Source: Xiphias gladius
Lineage: Eukaryota > Chordata > Actinopteri > Istiophoriformes > Xiphiidae
Assembly (NCBI RefSeq): GCF_016859285.1
Contig: NC_053415.1
Span: forward strand, 12,582,501-12,646,500
Reading direction: 5' to 3'
Length of the DNA: 64,000 bases
Part shown: positions 1-13,805 of the stretch, piece by piece
How the letters are laid out: every line of letters starts with the position of its first letter
Numbering within the stretch: position 1 is the stretch's first letter
Program-made: the position numbers and the translations under genes
The notes under the pieces: generated by a model
The model's input: the letters and a program-made list of their open reading frames with translations, nothing else
Databases searched by the model: none
What the model was told of the DNA's origin: nothing

Positions 1-330
1 ATCGCTACACAGCCAATGTTAGCATTAACAGCTGTTTACTTACCAGTCTGTAACGTTGTGAGTTCAGCATCAACCTTCATTCCTTTACTCACCAAGAGCT
101 GTCTCCAGCGGTGGAAAGCAACGTCAATGTTAACTCTTGTTTTGCTTCTATTTGTATCACTTCTTTGCTTCTATTGAAGTTAGCATGCTAATCAGCTAAC
201 CCTAGCCGGCCCATCTTGTGACTTTCTGATAGTGAGTTACTGTAGCGTCCATGTTACCCTGAAGAAGTAGCACTGCTCAGAGGGTGTATTCTAACCTCTG
301 GTATTGTAAATGCAATGATGGCTCAAACTT
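1..330 (-). other. Possible 5' exon of a gene reading off the left edge
   Basis: On the minus strand a consensus donor (GTAAGT, 43-38) follows an exon-like stretch, and a second donor-like GTGAG lies near 92-88. A short frame starting at the ATG at 70-68 runs nine codons to the 44/43 donor in phase 0. This would fit the first exon of a divergently transcribed neighbour whose body lies outside the window. No homology can be recognised in so few codons, so this is inference from splice signals alone. Confidence 0.2.
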
Positions 331-3300
331 TTGGATAGTGACCTTCATCAAGCAAGGAACTGGCAAGAAACCATGTTAGGTGGCAGAGAAAACTTACAAA
401 TAGTACCTTTAGCACCTTTCAAGAAAATAATTGTCAGATTAATCGAGTATGTAAATGATTGTTATATACAGTCCTTGCATGGACATGAGTTTTGGTTTCA
501 TATTTTGAAGTTATTGTTGGCCTTTCCTGACGTGTGGACCATCAAAGCTACTAGACAACTTCACCTAATGATTTTGATTTATTTGACAGAAAAGTCTTCT
601 CCCTATGCTTGGATGACAGATGCAATTTATTATTTCAGTTTCATACACTTTCTAGTAAGAATAACACCTTAACAGCTTAGTGTATGGTGCAGACAGAGTT
701 ATGATAACATCATTTTATGTTATAGCTTGACAAAATTGTTATTGGCTAGTGATTGTTGATCACTTTCAAGACTTTCAGCATCTCTGTGGCATGACAAGCT
801 ATGGCATTTACACTGCAAAACTGACACAATTTGGAGGAAACTGAGGTACAGCCCAGCATCACTTCAAGCAGGCGGCCATGTGGCTTGTCCATGTAATTCC
901 AGGAAAGTATACATGGCAGATGGTTGGCTCTGCAGAGGTTTATTGGAGGGCCTGAGATGCCCTGAGTGATTTCTGTTCGTTTTCTCACAGTCACAAAATA
1001 AATGTTCAGTGATGATGAACCTTGTTTTTATTTTGTTACTCGTGCTGTGATGCAAAGAAAATTGTCTCTTTTTTTCCCTCAATTAATTTCATGTGAAGAC
1101 TCCAGTATGACCATCACTTATCAGCAGACATGCTGTACTGGAAGGCAGTTTCTACCTGAGGAAGCTGTGATCAAAGTAGAAACAAATAAGCTCAGATTTC
1201 AGCTGCTCTGCTTGTCACTCTCCAAAGTTATTTGAAACTTTTAATTAAAGTTAAATGAATTAAATTATTCTCATCAAACCTGGAAGATGGAGAAAATACA
1301 ATGAGAAAATTGCATCAAATTTTAAATTAAAAGGTCAGGTTTGATCTAGCTCACTATATCTGAAGTGTTTTAAGTGTTTTTTGTTAATGAAAATTCTGTT
1401 TTATAGAAGCTTATTTTATTAACGCATTTAATTATAGTCCTCACAAATCAATACTGCTTTAATGAGTTTAAAGTACAAATGCAATCAGTATTTATTAATG
1501 GGAAGTAAAAGCTCCAAATTTAGCGAGTGGGGCATTTATGTGCCTTAGACAATGTACCTATTATTTGGATGAAAATTATCTGTAGAAAACGATTAACTGC
1601 TGGAGAGATCTTAATAAAGTAAAAGCTGCCTGTTTAAAAACATCTTTATAATATGTCTTGTGCTTTTATTTTTTTTAAACTTGTGTGATGTTTGAGGTGA
1701 CAGGGGGTTTGCAGAGGTGTCCTTTTGCCGTGTCTTATGAAATCCTTAAACTGTACCACCACATGTGAGTTTCTTTTTTTTTCTATTTAAGAAAACTTGG
1801 TCGGAGATGTTTCTGGTTTGTTTTCGTAGTGCAATGTGGCTGTGCTAGTTTCCACATGAGCACACAGACTAGTGATCTGCTGACCTTTGGAATTTGGGCC
1901 ATAGAGCAGAGCTTGATGTTCTTGCTAAGCAAACATGTCAGGAATTTGAATTCCCTGCTCCTATGGATATCTAATATCTCTCTCTCTGTCTTTGTCAATA
2001 TTTAACCAGAGCTCTGTTTTGGGGAATTCCCTTGCTGTGTTTTTGTGTATAAAGTGAACTTTTTTACAGGAGTGTGTCTTCAGAAACATGGCAAGAATAA
2101 CAACTTTACACCCACTCTTGTTCTCTTCAGGTCCAAAAGAATGCTTGACATTGTGTTAATTTGGGACTTTGCATAACAAAAGTGTAGTTTTAACAGATCC
2201 AACAATCAGCCAGCACACTCGCCATTCCCTACTGTCAATCCCATTAGAGCCTGCGTCCCCGGCCATCTGCACCGTGACTCATTTGACTGTCATTTCATGC
2301 CATTTATAGGCAGTGTTTGGACACCTCCGCCTCAGCCGCGCCCCGGGATGCCAGACCTCTTCCTCTGGCAGTGTCCCTTGCTGGGGTGCGGCTTGAGGAC
2401 AGAGATTGGACAATGCTGCTCCAATATCCCAACCCCCTTACTCTCCATGCATCATTACATTCCTACTACTCCCACTGCCCCCCTCCCATCATTTTCCCCA
2501 GAGGTTTGGGCCTGAAACGAGGGGACGGGGTGGAGCATCTGTTCTCCAAGCCTTTCCTTTCACCCTCCCTTTCAATCAGTCTTTTTTGATACCCCCTCTG
2601 GTCGTAATCAGTCTCAATCTCTGCCTTTACCACTCATGCACACACACATACTGTATACCATAGACTACAAACAGATCAACCACCACTGCCTCCATCCATC
2701 CGTGTTGCACCCCCTTTCCTCATAGGTTTTTTGATTGTCTTTTGACCATTCAGTCAATTTTTTAATGTCACCCTGGAAATGTTGCAGACGGCAGTACCTT
2801 TGCTAGTGCTCCAGTTGTGCATTACGGTTATAATGCATCATCTTCATTCATGTAAGTCTTCAATCTGTGCAATGTTTAACATGTCATTTACCCATTATGA
2901 ACTCCTTTCCCTACTCTGTTTTTGTGTGTGTGTGCAGGTTAAAAGCAAGACAAAGCCAAACCTGAGCCCACATCGCACTCAGCAAGCTAATGAGATGCTC
3001 AGAAACAACCTGACAGGTCAGTACATGCACACAATAGCACGCAAACAAACACAAAGGTGCTGAGGAGTTGAATGGCTGAATGAAGAGGTGATACTTCAGC
3101 ATATCGAGTGCAAATGTGAGATATTGTGAGAGAAATTAATTGACCTATTGGGGAGAGAAAAGAACGCGTCACGAGACATTCTTGCGCCGACTTTTCAATT
3201 TTTCTCTGACATGTCCTAGCTCTTCAGCCCTGGAGCTTGAACTTTCTTGGTCCCCCTGAGTATGGATTCCTGTCCGGTGGTTTGATTTGAGATCTGAGAG

Positions 3301-4400
3301 TGGGGCATAAAGAGAAAATTAGCTAATTTTCCAATTCAGCTGATGACAAAGTTACACACAAACATGGAGAATACGTATGCTCAAATGCGGTTTTCATGCG
3401 CTGCAGAAACACTAGAGGCTGAACACTGTGAGTGCAAACCATTTACACCCTGTGGTGAAAATGTAGGTCAATTATAATAAATTGAAGACTATACTCACAT
3501 GTCCTTAGTGTATTTAACTACAGGAGCAGGTCTGAACTGTGGGAGTACCTGTATATGTATGTAGTGTGGCCATGCAATGTATGTGTGTATTTGGATCAGG
3601 ATATAACATCAATTAACTCAAGATTTAAAAAAAAATAATTTACAGGAAAAAAAATCACAAAGAAGGTTTTGGGTTACATTGTTTTTATGTCACTCACCTC
3701 AGATGAATCTATAATTTGCTAAACAGTTGGCATGCCTAATAAAACACTTGCGCAGAGTGGAAACATCAATCATTAATTTAATCGGAAAGATTTTACCTTC
3801 TGAAAAGTTATTCATTTTGGTTTTTGACTTTCTAATAAGACACAATTTATATATTGGATTTATTAATTGCAAATAATGATTTAATTCAATTCAGTTAATA
3901 AATTATTTACTAATGCTTTTTAGATCAGTTTTCAGTCATTAATTAATAAGAACCGTTTTTTGTTGCCAAAAATATCCTCAGGAGGATGAAGGAGGAAACA
4001 CTTCTTTGTCACTATATTGGCTTATAGGTTATCTATCAAGCGATAGTAAATAATCTATTAACCATTAATAAAGCCATTAGTTACAACCTATAAACAGTAT
4101 CAGTGTCTTATTGTGGTATAAGTAATTCTTTAGCATCATATATTCATTGGACTACAAAGGATGCATTTTTTTCTTGTGTTGCCACTACACAAGACTATAA
4201 AGCAAGACATTTTTCTAATATGTTTGGTAAAGTGTTTTAAAGAAAGCAGAGACTAACAGTGTAACATAGTCCACATGCAAATATGAAATGTTTTGTCACA
4301 AATCAGAAAACCCATGCAAGGATACAGGATACAGTGGGCAGTTACATGAGGGATACTGATACAATCGGCATAGAGAGAACTGATCACTGATTTGGAACAA
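331..4400. other. Gene-poor AT-rich stretch
   Basis: I see no conserved coding sequence here. The longest open frame (331-672, +) has no family resemblance and no splice context. The region has scattered A/T homopolymers and a pyrimidine-rich patch near 2200-2720. One exon-like segment at 2938-3016 is listed separately. Confidence 0.5.
2938..3016 (+). other. Exon-like segment, unassigned
   Basis: A 79-bp segment lies between a (TG)n-CAG acceptor and a CAG|GTCAGT donor. It is open in one frame for 26 codons (begins V-K-S-K-T-K-P, ends N-N-L-T). It could be a 5' exon of map3k13 or an exon of an upstream gene. I do not recognise the peptide, and the acceptor tract is simply a TG repeat, so this may be chance. 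Confidence 0.2.
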
Positions 4401-4479
4401 AGGGATTTTCTCTTGTGCAGAAACCGACTGTCCTACTTACAGAGACGCCACTGCAGCCTAACCTGCTGTTCCCAGCTGG

Positions 4480-4930
4480 TTTTGCTTTGAAACCCCCCCT
4501 CCCAACCCTCTTCTTCTTCTCTTCTCTTCTCCCCTCTCCTCTTCATCTCTCTTTGCTCCTCCTCTCTGAGTCTGTGCAGAAAGCTCCACCCCCTCCCACC
4601 TTCCCTCCCCTCCTCCGCTCTTTGAGTCGTGTCCTCTCTGCGTCAGACAGTTCCATTCATGAAAAGTGTGACGTGAGCAGGTTTTCAGCGACCCAGTGAC
4701 GCTGCCGCCCACCCATTCACTTTACAGGTGCTGCGGGTGTTAGAGGAATGTCTGTCAGTCTCCAGCCTCTCTCTCCCTCTCTTCATGGTTTTCTTGCTGT
4801 TTTTTTTCTTGAATCCCGACCGTCAGTTCAGTCTTTCTCCACTGGCTTTTTTTTTTCTTCTTCTTCTTCCCCCATCCTTCCCTTAGGGCTGAGAGAGAAC
4901 CATGAATCTGAGCTCTGTCTGCTGTGAGTA
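4480..4930 (+). promoter_or_regulatory. Candidate promoter and 5' UTR exon of map3k13
   Basis: A pyrimidine-rich patch (4490-4625) is followed by a more GC-rich stretch with CGs, standing out from the AT-rich flanks. A long polypyrimidine tract ends in TTAG at 4886 and is followed by a 37-nt exon-like piece (4887-4923) with a strong GTGAGTAA donor. If spliced to the map3k13 exon at 14409, its ATG (4902) would open an upstream frame of 19 codons that stops before the map3k13 start. The assignment to map3k13 rests only on position and strand. Confidence 0.3.
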
Positions 4931-6212
4931 ATCTGCTGATGCTGTGTCTTAGTTGTATATTTGAGTGGAAGCAGTGTGATGTGGAGGTACTCCTCCTTCT
5001 CCTGTTTGTGTGTATATTTCTCTCTGGCTTTTTCGTTTATTGTACCTGTGTATATGTCTGCAAGGGGACATTCACCTATCTGTATGTGTGTGCTATTTGC
5101 ATGTGGATCAGCTGTCAGTGTTTGTTCAGTAGCAGTGCTGCAGGATTGTGTTGAGAGGTCGTGCGTCGGTGCGTGCAGGAGCTATTTTAGGCTCAGCGGT
5201 GATGCTGCTGCTGCTTTCTGATGCAGTACTTCTCTGTGCCCTCTGAAGGACAGGTTGATATGTAGGAGAAGATATAGACTAGTAGAACCCACCCTCCACT
5301 TCATCATTTTGCAACAAAATGAAGTAAATACAACCTCTGAGGCATTACAATGCTGGTGGTCAGAGATGACAGACTTTCTGGGGCACACGTGTGTTGAGCA
5401 CAGTCACGGGCAGTTCTGTATGTGCACAAACACAAATCACATTCACTTTCCTTTCACAGTCTCTCATTTTCTCTTACTTAACTCTGCCTCTCTCATTTTC
5501 CATATTCCCTCACCATCTTTGACTTTGCTCCCCCACTTTGCATCCTCATCCATCTCTTTATTTACTCAGCTTGGCAGCAGGAAAGAGCTGTGTGTGCCCA
5601 CCTCTGTCCTCTGCTACTAAGCATGTTTATGTAACTACACAGGATGAGTAGACGGCAGCCCGGCTTTATAGGAGAGGAGGGGGAGGAGGGGAGAGCTCCA
5701 TCCATCCTTATTCCACAGAGTGTTTAAAATAATGGCTGTATATTCATCTCCAAGAAGAGTTTGCCAGTTGAGTTTCCTCTAGAGTGTCTGACTTCAGCTG
5801 CTTGCGGTACAAGATTTAATAACACAATAATTTAGATGTACATGAGGTGCGTGTTGTGGTTATTTTAAGAGCAAGCAGGGTTAGTATGAACCTAGGAGCT
5901 AATAGGAACACTAATGTGTATTGATTTACTCAGAGTCTTATCTTCAGGCAGAAGAAATGTAGTATAACACCCACTTCCTCTCACATGCTCATGCACATTT
6001 TCTTTGCTCTGTAGATTTGTGCACTTTCATATCGCAGCCGTTAAAATGGTGTCAGTCACAGCCAGTCTCCTGACATATGCATGTTTGTCTGTTGTCACTT
6101 CTTGTGTATCTGTCTCTCTCCTCAGTCCTTGTTGTTGGCAGACCAAGCAGGCCGTCCCTATTAAAAGAGCACAAGGGGGATTGTTGTGGCAGCAGCTGCT
6201 CTGGTGTGCAAT

Positions 6213-6317
<105 letters not shown>

Positions 6318-6773
6318 CTGTCTCAAGCCCAGTTCACATGGAGCCGGCTCCTCTTGTGTCCTTTGTTGTCGCTCTGGGAGTCTTTCCCATTGGAGCGTGG
6401 TGGGTACAGTATCATGCCGCAAGCAGCCGCCGCAGCAGCAGAATCGCAGCTTCTCTTTCTCTTTTTTGTATGTGTCTGATTCATTTTTCTCTGCTACAAA
6501 TTTTCCTCCATATCTCCCCTCATTCACACCCCTCCATGTCCCCTTTCTGACTCCCTAATCTGCTTTTCTTCCTCTACTTTTCTTTGAGCCATTCGTTCCC
6601 TCCACTGTCTCCTTGGCCTCTACATCCCTTTCTGACTGTTTTACATTCATCATCTATGGATCTGGTTAGTATTTATAAATAGAGCTCTGTAAAGCTTTAT
6701 CGTCAAGTATTACTGGGGGTAAAGAGTCTGCTTGACTGAAAAAGGCCAATATGAAAACTTTTTGAGCTCTCGG

Positions 6774-6822
6774 AAGGGGGGGTGGGGGGGGGTGGGGTGT
6801 GTGTATGTGTGTGGGGGGGGGG
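6774..6822 (+). repeat. G-rich tract, possible G-quadruplex
   Basis: The plus strand has several runs of 4 to 11 G separated by T or TGTG spacers, enough G-runs for a quadruplex on paper. It lies in non-coding DNA about 0.5 kb after the GT microsatellite. It may equally be a decayed simple repeat. Confidence 0.6.
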
Positions 6823-9123
6823 GTGATAGTTGCAGATTTTAGGAGGCTGTGTGTCCTGGCTGCAGTGCTGGCTCCAGGCTCACTGAGAGGCTCGGAGACT
6901 GAAGCTGGAGGGAGAGTGTATGACGTGTCGATGGCGCACACTCTTTTCTTCAGTTATTTATTTTCTCCAGTTCTGGCTAGTACCGGCTGAGGCTATTTGA
7001 GGCGCAAGTTATGTGTGTGTGGTTGGAGTGCTAATGACTGTCAGCCATGTCAACCATATATCTGAATTTGAATGTGTTCTTAAAGAATGTGTTGGTCAGC
7101 TGTAATCCGCTGGTATGAATTTGGTTTGATGAACTCACTGACAAACTAGGAAACCACACAGTCAGCCATTGCTGTTTTGGACTTCAGAAGAAAAGGAAGC
7201 CGTGGCATAGCTGTTTTTTGTTTTAAGGCACCCTTTCATCCTCCTATCAGTCAGCTCTCTCTGGCAGCTTAGTTCATCCACCTGACCACACTCCTCTTCC
7301 CCCTGTGAAATCCAAGCTTCACAACAAACCATTCATATTCCACATCATCCCACCTGGCATTTTCCCTTTGGCTTCAGCAGCAGCTGTGACCTTGTACCTA
7401 TTTGCCCAGCAACACCAGTTAAACCCCGAGAAGGCAGGTAGGTAGGCAGGGATTATTTTTCTGTGGCCTGCTTTTCCCTCTAACCACCACCAGGTATTTA
7501 AGTCAGGCCAGGTGAGTCACCAGAGGGAGTCAGAATATGAAGAAAGAAGGATTATAACAAAATGTCAGCCATGTGACGGCAGATGCCTGAACGCTGTGCC
7601 AGAATTTGTTTATTTTCCCCTCCACCGCTGTGCTCGCACCAGCAGATTATTACTTTCACCCACCTACAGCAGGCTGTCCAATCCCCTCTGGCAGGACTCA
7701 CGGCCATGGTAGCAAGGGAAAGCTGATTTAGACATCGGCCCACATCCCGACAATCAAATCAGGACTGGGCGGCTCTGTTGGCAGAGTCATATTTCCGAGG
7801 TCTCTGTATTTGATGTTCATATTGCTAAATACGTCATAAGTTTATCTGCTTCAATGACCAGAAAGAAATATACGAGCAGTGTGTTTCCAGATTTCTGTTT
7901 CATAACAATGTTTACTCACACAGTGAACACTGGGCATGAAAGTCCATAGTCTGCACTGACTGGGGAAACAAGTACAGATATCAGAGTGCAACTGTTCAGC
8001 TGTGACCCAGAATAACAGACGGTCACATTTGTAATTCAGACCACAGAGACTCCTGAGCTACTGATGACAAGAGGCCCTTGTTTTCATCTAGGCTATTTGG
8101 ATTTGATACTCTAAACTTCCTTTATTGCTTCTTTGAGGTGCTCAGCGGTGACAAGCGCTGCTCTCATCATTCATTTTTTTGCTCCGTTTGTTTTGAGAAA
8201 GGAGGTCAGGAGAGAGGTAAATGGTCTGGAACAGGTATTTATCTTCCCACCCAGCAATGAGCTCTGCAGGATAAAGTGATGGAGTAGACTATTCTAATGG
8301 ATCTAGACAGTAATTGTGAAAAGGTTTCACTGTGGCTTACTGTGCGGGAGTCATGTATCTCTACGTGCCTTAGCCATCTGAGGATATGAAAGATTTTTTT
8401 CTTCAAGTGGCCGACAGGTGTTGAGTATCTGGTAGCTCACGAGGCTGAGATTTGTACCCATCTCATAGGTAGGTTAAGAGCTATAACATGCACTTTGGCC
8501 AAAAAAGGAAAATATATTTTACTATTGTGGCTGGCTTACTCACTCTTCATTTTAAAAATAGTGAAGACCACTCTGTTGCTGTCATTTAAGCCACCATGTT
8601 ATTCTGCTGTCCCTGTGTGACAGGCTTGGTGGATACAACAGCGAGCCTGTGGGCTTTTGGCCTCTCCAAACCTGAGTGTTGGATGAGAGTGAGTGTGACT
8701 GGTAGCAGAAGGTCAGAATGGATGCTGTGTTGACATGGTAACGTGTGAATGATGAGGTGGGATAGGGGCTAAATTGGTTCTTTGATGGTGGTGCAGCTGT
8801 CACCTAAAGGGAGGCTCCCCCTATGGGGCCCAGCAGGGCTTCCCTTAATGAGGAGCAGAGTGATGGAGACACAGATGCCGCTGGTGGTGCTGTGTTTGTG
8901 AGTGCGAGCATGAATTCAATGTGCACGTCTGTATATGTTGAAGGTCTGTCTGTTGCTACCTTAATACACTGCAGAAGGTCCACCTCCTTTTATGAAGGTA
9001 CAGTATATTGAAAAACACAATCTAAAAAACCATATTGGCGTTTGCTGAGTGCCAGAAAAACTGCCTTCCCCAGTGGATTCCTGGGAGTAGTGGGATTATT
9101 GGATCCTGCCAGACACGCCCCAG

Positions 9124-9129
<6 letters not shown>

Positions 9130-9197
<68 letters not shown>

Positions 9198-9246
9198 ATG
9201 CGCGCGTGTGTGCGTGCGTGTGTGTGTGCGTGCATTCAAACACGTG
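9130..9246. repeat. Compound (GT)n / GTGC microsatellite
   Basis: A pure GT run occupies 9130-9196, followed by a degenerate GTGC/GCGT section with short GT blocks to about 9246. A short (CA)n lies nearby at about 9290-9303. The Cys-Val and His-Thr open frames over it are not genes. Confidence 0.95.
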
Positions 9247-9568
9247 TGTTCTCTGAATCTGATCCCCCTGCACCACCAGCTGCCATGTACACACACACAC
9301 ACATACAGACTGATACAGTAACAATACCAGTCAGGTCTTCCTCTGACAATCCTACCCTGCACGTAAGTGTGTTCATATACTATAAATGTACTTACCAAAA
9401 TGCATTGTGCCATTGTCCATTGAAATGAGATCGCCTTTAGAGTGGCAAGAAATGGAAAGAAGTGTGTAGAGGATATATGGAGGGGGATGGCTGAATAGGG
9501 TCTGTGTTTGTACAAGCTTGTCTCTAGAGCCCTGTAGAGGGATTAAAGGATCAGCCCCTGATAATTTG

Positions 9569-9609
<41 letters not shown>

Positions 9610-9617
9610 GTCTCTCT
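9569..9617. repeat. (CT)n microsatellite, imperfect
   Basis: About 50 bp of CT repeats interrupted by TTT and GT. The minus-strand Arg-Glu open frames over it are artefacts of the repeat. Confidence 0.9.
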
Positions 9618-9779
9618 CCCCCTCTTTCTTCATTTTCTTTCCTCAATTTATCCATTCTGCTAAATATCTGCATTGTGTCCTTCTCTGAAAAGATATCTAC
9701 GTTATACAATAACGTAACAGTGTTTTTTTTGGCTGGACTGCAACAGCAGGACCACCCTATAAACACGACTGTCCATCAC

Positions 9780-10450
9780 TGACTGAAAGACTGCATGATG
9801 AAGTTACATCACTGCTCGGTTGGCCGAGTGTTGGAGTTTCTCCATAGGCCATTGCTCTTTCAAAATGAATTGGTGCCAAGAGTTTCTATTGCATCGTCAG
9901 GGGGTCGTTTACAGGCAGTGTGGCCAACTTAGCGCCTTTGTTGCTAGATTTACCGGCTTTTTCTGATCCCTTTAGTGGCTGTTAAAAAAGCACCTAATGA
10001 CAAATCTATGTTCTCTATGTAATGTGTATGGTGATTTTGTCAGATGAAATCACGGTTATAAAATCAGAATTTTAGCAGTGCAGAGCAGCAGCTTGGAAAT
10101 GGCTCGTAAGCGATTTTTGGTTAACATGTCGTCGTAATGGGCCACGTTTCAGTCACTATTTCATACTTGTTCCATTGTCTGACATCTGCAACATAAAAAC
10201 GTGTAAATGAGAAGAGCTTTATTGGGAATTCGGCTGTATTAAATTTCTGTATATGTGAGCACAGAGAGTAGGAAGGAAGCAAACTGATAAAGGGCTGAAA
10301 CCACCTGACACAAGGCAGAATGCAAATACGATGTGCAATGACGTCATGAATGTGCTAATTTGCATATTACTTCATCTAATGACATTTACTGTCTTTTCGA
10401 GGAGGCTTTAGTTACTTCCCATTTAAAAGTAGTTGTTTACAGCGGTTCCA
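9780..10450. repeat. Unclassified dispersed-repeat-like sequence
   Basis: The text around 9920-9990 (a core about cells 'gtggccaacttagcgcc' followed by 'gctagatttaccggc') resembles a repeat I have seen in other teleost genomes, and a related phrase ('ctaatgaca') recurs near 9992 and 10376. I cannot name the family or set its ends. This is recognition from memory, not a masking result. Confidence 0.3.
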
Positions 10451-13400
10451 CAACAGTTTTCAACTCGTCCTCAGTTTTTCACATTGACCATACACACTCT
10501 AGCCATATACTAGGTGTTGACCTAGTCTTGTTAAAATCAGATCGGTGCAATGCATGCTTTTGCCCAGTCATGGTTACTTTTGGAAAGTCCTGTAAAAAAA
10601 ATGATTGCATAAATGAAACCTTTAACCCTTCTTGATCAGGCGCAGACATTATTCATGGGATTCTATGCACATAGAGATCTTGCATTAGAGATTGATGGGA
10701 GAGAGCGAGAGGTCTGTTTCCCATGTTTGGTGTCAGATGTAGATGCATAGACACATTCCAGATTCTGCCTGTTAGGAAAGACAGTGGGCAGAGAGATTAC
10801 AAACAGGTAAAAATTATACAAGGTTGAAAGGCATCAGATTTTCTGTCACGCTATGCTCTGTGGCCATTATTCAGGCAAGATAATTACGGCATTTTAGTTG
10901 GTTTATAGAAGTTACTGTGCATGCAGGTTTATGTCTTCATGTGTGTTTTTCTATCCAGCCGACCACATCCGCCCACTGCGATCCACGTCAGAAGCCGAGC
11001 TCTGAGAATCGTCCAGGGGGTGGAATTACAGCGCGGGCCATACTCACACAGCTCGATTGTCTCAGCTGTGGAAGGAAGGATTTATTGGATACCTGAGAGA
11101 GCATTCTCTCCTTCCCCTGCACTCTCAGCAACCTGCTTAGAGACAGGCATGCATTATAGATGAGCTCCTGGCAGCCACCACACTCTCATAGCACTCAGGT
11201 TACCCCCAGTAGATACACACAGAAACAGTACATGCATTTCGCACAAACATGGAAGCAGCATTTGTGTGGGCCAGCAGACTTGGACGCATGTAACTGTGAA
11301 CATGAAACTGTGAACATCTCCAATTTGAGTCTCATCAGGAATCTTTAATGAACGTTATCTGCCTCTCTCTTTCCCCCTCTTTTTATGTTCTTCACTCTGT
11401 TGTCAAGTCGGAAAAAAAGCAAAATGCCGAATAACAAATGCATAATTAAAAACACATTTTGGGGTCTGAAACCCTGTTCAAGTGTCGTAGCTTTGCAGAA
11501 TATCAGCAGCAAATTTATCTGCGTCAGAGAGATCAGGGCTTGAATGTACTTTGACCTGTGCCAAGTGGAAGAGCTGTGCATTCATGCCAGCACTCCCTGC
11601 AGAGGGCAACCTAAACGAAGTGTGCTTTGACTGGACTTCATGACTATCCTCTCCCCGTCAGGAAACTTCCACGTAACACAGAGCCAACTCACTGCTCTGC
11701 GTCTCTGTCTCCTCCCTCCTGGACTTTGATCTCCTGTTCTCGACTGAACACACTGTACAGCCTCTCACTATCTCCCTCTCACTGTGTCCTGCACTCTTTA
11801 TTTTCTACTGCTCCTTAAAATTTAATTGGATTTCTGAGGCCATATCCTCATGGGTTTAAAGGGGGAAAAAACTCAAATGTCATTTACACAGCGATTAATT
11901 CACTACTTTGTGCTGCTTTTTTACCAAAATTGGTAAAGGAGCACAGTCAGACTGTGGATGTATGCTAAACTGCAGCCTCTGATAATTTACTACAGATTGT
12001 CTACTTTAGTAATGTACTTATGCTGCCACAAAAAAATGATGTAAGATGTTATATTCGTGCAAGAAAATACTAAATGAGTGCCTCTTAATTATTATTGGAG
12101 TTCAGTATATCGACAAGTAAAAGGTTGCACATTCAAATAGCTTTTTTTTTTTTTTGTCTGACCAGCAGTCAAAAACCCAGAGATGTTGCATTTGCTATCA
12201 TAGAAAAACTAGGAAACTAGGAAATATTCACGTTTAAGAATCTGGTGTGAGTAATTTTTGTTTGGCATTTTTTGCTATAAAAATTTTTAAAAAAAAAAAG
12301 ACTTCAAATCAAAATTTTTGCCCGTTACTTTTTGTCAGTCAGCTAATTGATTAATCAAGAACACTGGTTTGTGCCTGTGGAAATAATGAATGTGGGGGTT
12401 CATATCAGCCAAACAACAATTGTTTTTCAAAAAGAGGTTAATCCAGCCATCCGATTCGCAGAACAAACGGGGATAAACGTGTTTCTTTTATATGACAAAC
12501 AAGCCACTGTAGTTTATTTTGACTCAGTCCCACATACAACATCCTGCTGCTGTAAATACTCACTATAGCACCAAATTTGTATTAATTAATGTCTGAAACC
12601 TGTTAAAACCTGCAGTGCATACAAATTTGTACCAAATGTGTTGTTAGTTTTGGTCTTTTTAATTAGATTTGTAAGGCAAATACAGAATAGTCCTAACCTT
12701 ATCCCTTTGAATGTTGATATATTGTTGTGTTGTGTTGTTTTTCAGTTCTTAACTTCTTCATGTCTCTTACTCTGTTGTTCATGCACTGCAAATTGGTGAT
12801 GATTTTTAACAGGTATAGCCAAAAAGTGAGACTTCTTACTACATTACTGACAGTGTTATGGAAGTTCATGCTTGACTTTGGGATCAGTATGCATGACAGA
12901 ATGATCTTAGCTCAAGTCCTAAATTTTTCTGAGCTGTTAACCACTTTGTATGGTTTTTTTGTTAACAGCTGCAGGTGGACCACTTGTTAATCATATTACC
13001 ACACTTAGGTCACGTGATGACAATGATGAAGACTGTGAGATGTGATTGATAGCTCAGAAAAAGCTTGTTAGTGGACCATGAGTTGAGTAATTTGTCACAC
13101 CCCATTATCCTTTAAACTGTTGGATTTTTTACAGCAGTGAATGTTTTGCACATTTGCCATGTTTGAGAAATCAGTGTTTTTTTGCCTCACACTTTGGTAG
13201 ACAGTGGTGACAACTAGGTTTGCATAATATGACGATATGAACTTAAATTAAATTTATTAAAGATTTTGCCATACCACTGAAGCTATCCCTTAATATCTTT
13301 GGGTGTTTTTGGCCATTGTGGGCAATTGAGGTCCGATTTTTTTATTTGTGTGATGATTTGTTTTGATGGTGTCTTGGTTCAGTTTTTCTTTAATTTGGTG

Positions 13401-13659
13401 GATTATCCAAACACAGACACTCCTGTCTGGTTATTAAATCCATAAATAGTTTCTTGATTCGTTTTCCAGAAACTTTACTGTATCACAATATATATTAATA
13501 TCAGATAGAGGTTTTTCCATGACCTCTATGATTAGACTAGTCCCTTTTAGAAACATGTGTCCCTTCTTTGACCCTATTTCAGCGGTGTCCTATGTAACAC
13601 TAACAGACAGATTGAGATGGTATAGATTCTCTGGTTGAGTGACTAAATTGGGTGTTGTG

Positions 13660-13805
13660 ATTGGGAAGGCTTTGGCTAAGGTGGTAGTGCGGGTTGTTTA
13701 CTCATTGTGGGGTTGGCGATTCAATCCCCAGCCCCTCGTGTGCCGTGTGACGAAGTGTCCTTGGGCAGGACACTTGTAAATCTGCCAAATAATAAAATGT
13801 AAATA
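13660..13805 (+). repeat. SINE-like (tRNA-derived) repeat fragment
   Basis: The segment has a box-B-like element (ggcgattcaatcc, about 13713), preceded by a loosely A-box-like part (ggctaaggtggtag). It is followed by the phrase 'gaagtgtccttgggcaggac', which is common in dispersed repeats of percomorph fishes. The 3' end is A/T-rich. Family name and exact ends are not determined. Confidence 0.45.

Noticed and set aside
331-672. 113-codon open frame
   Set aside because: No family resemblance, no splice or promoter context, AT-rich; expected by chance in 64 kb.
9022-9515. Open frames with Cys-Val or His-Thr runs
   Set aside because: Artefacts of the GT/GTGC repeats at 9130-9246.
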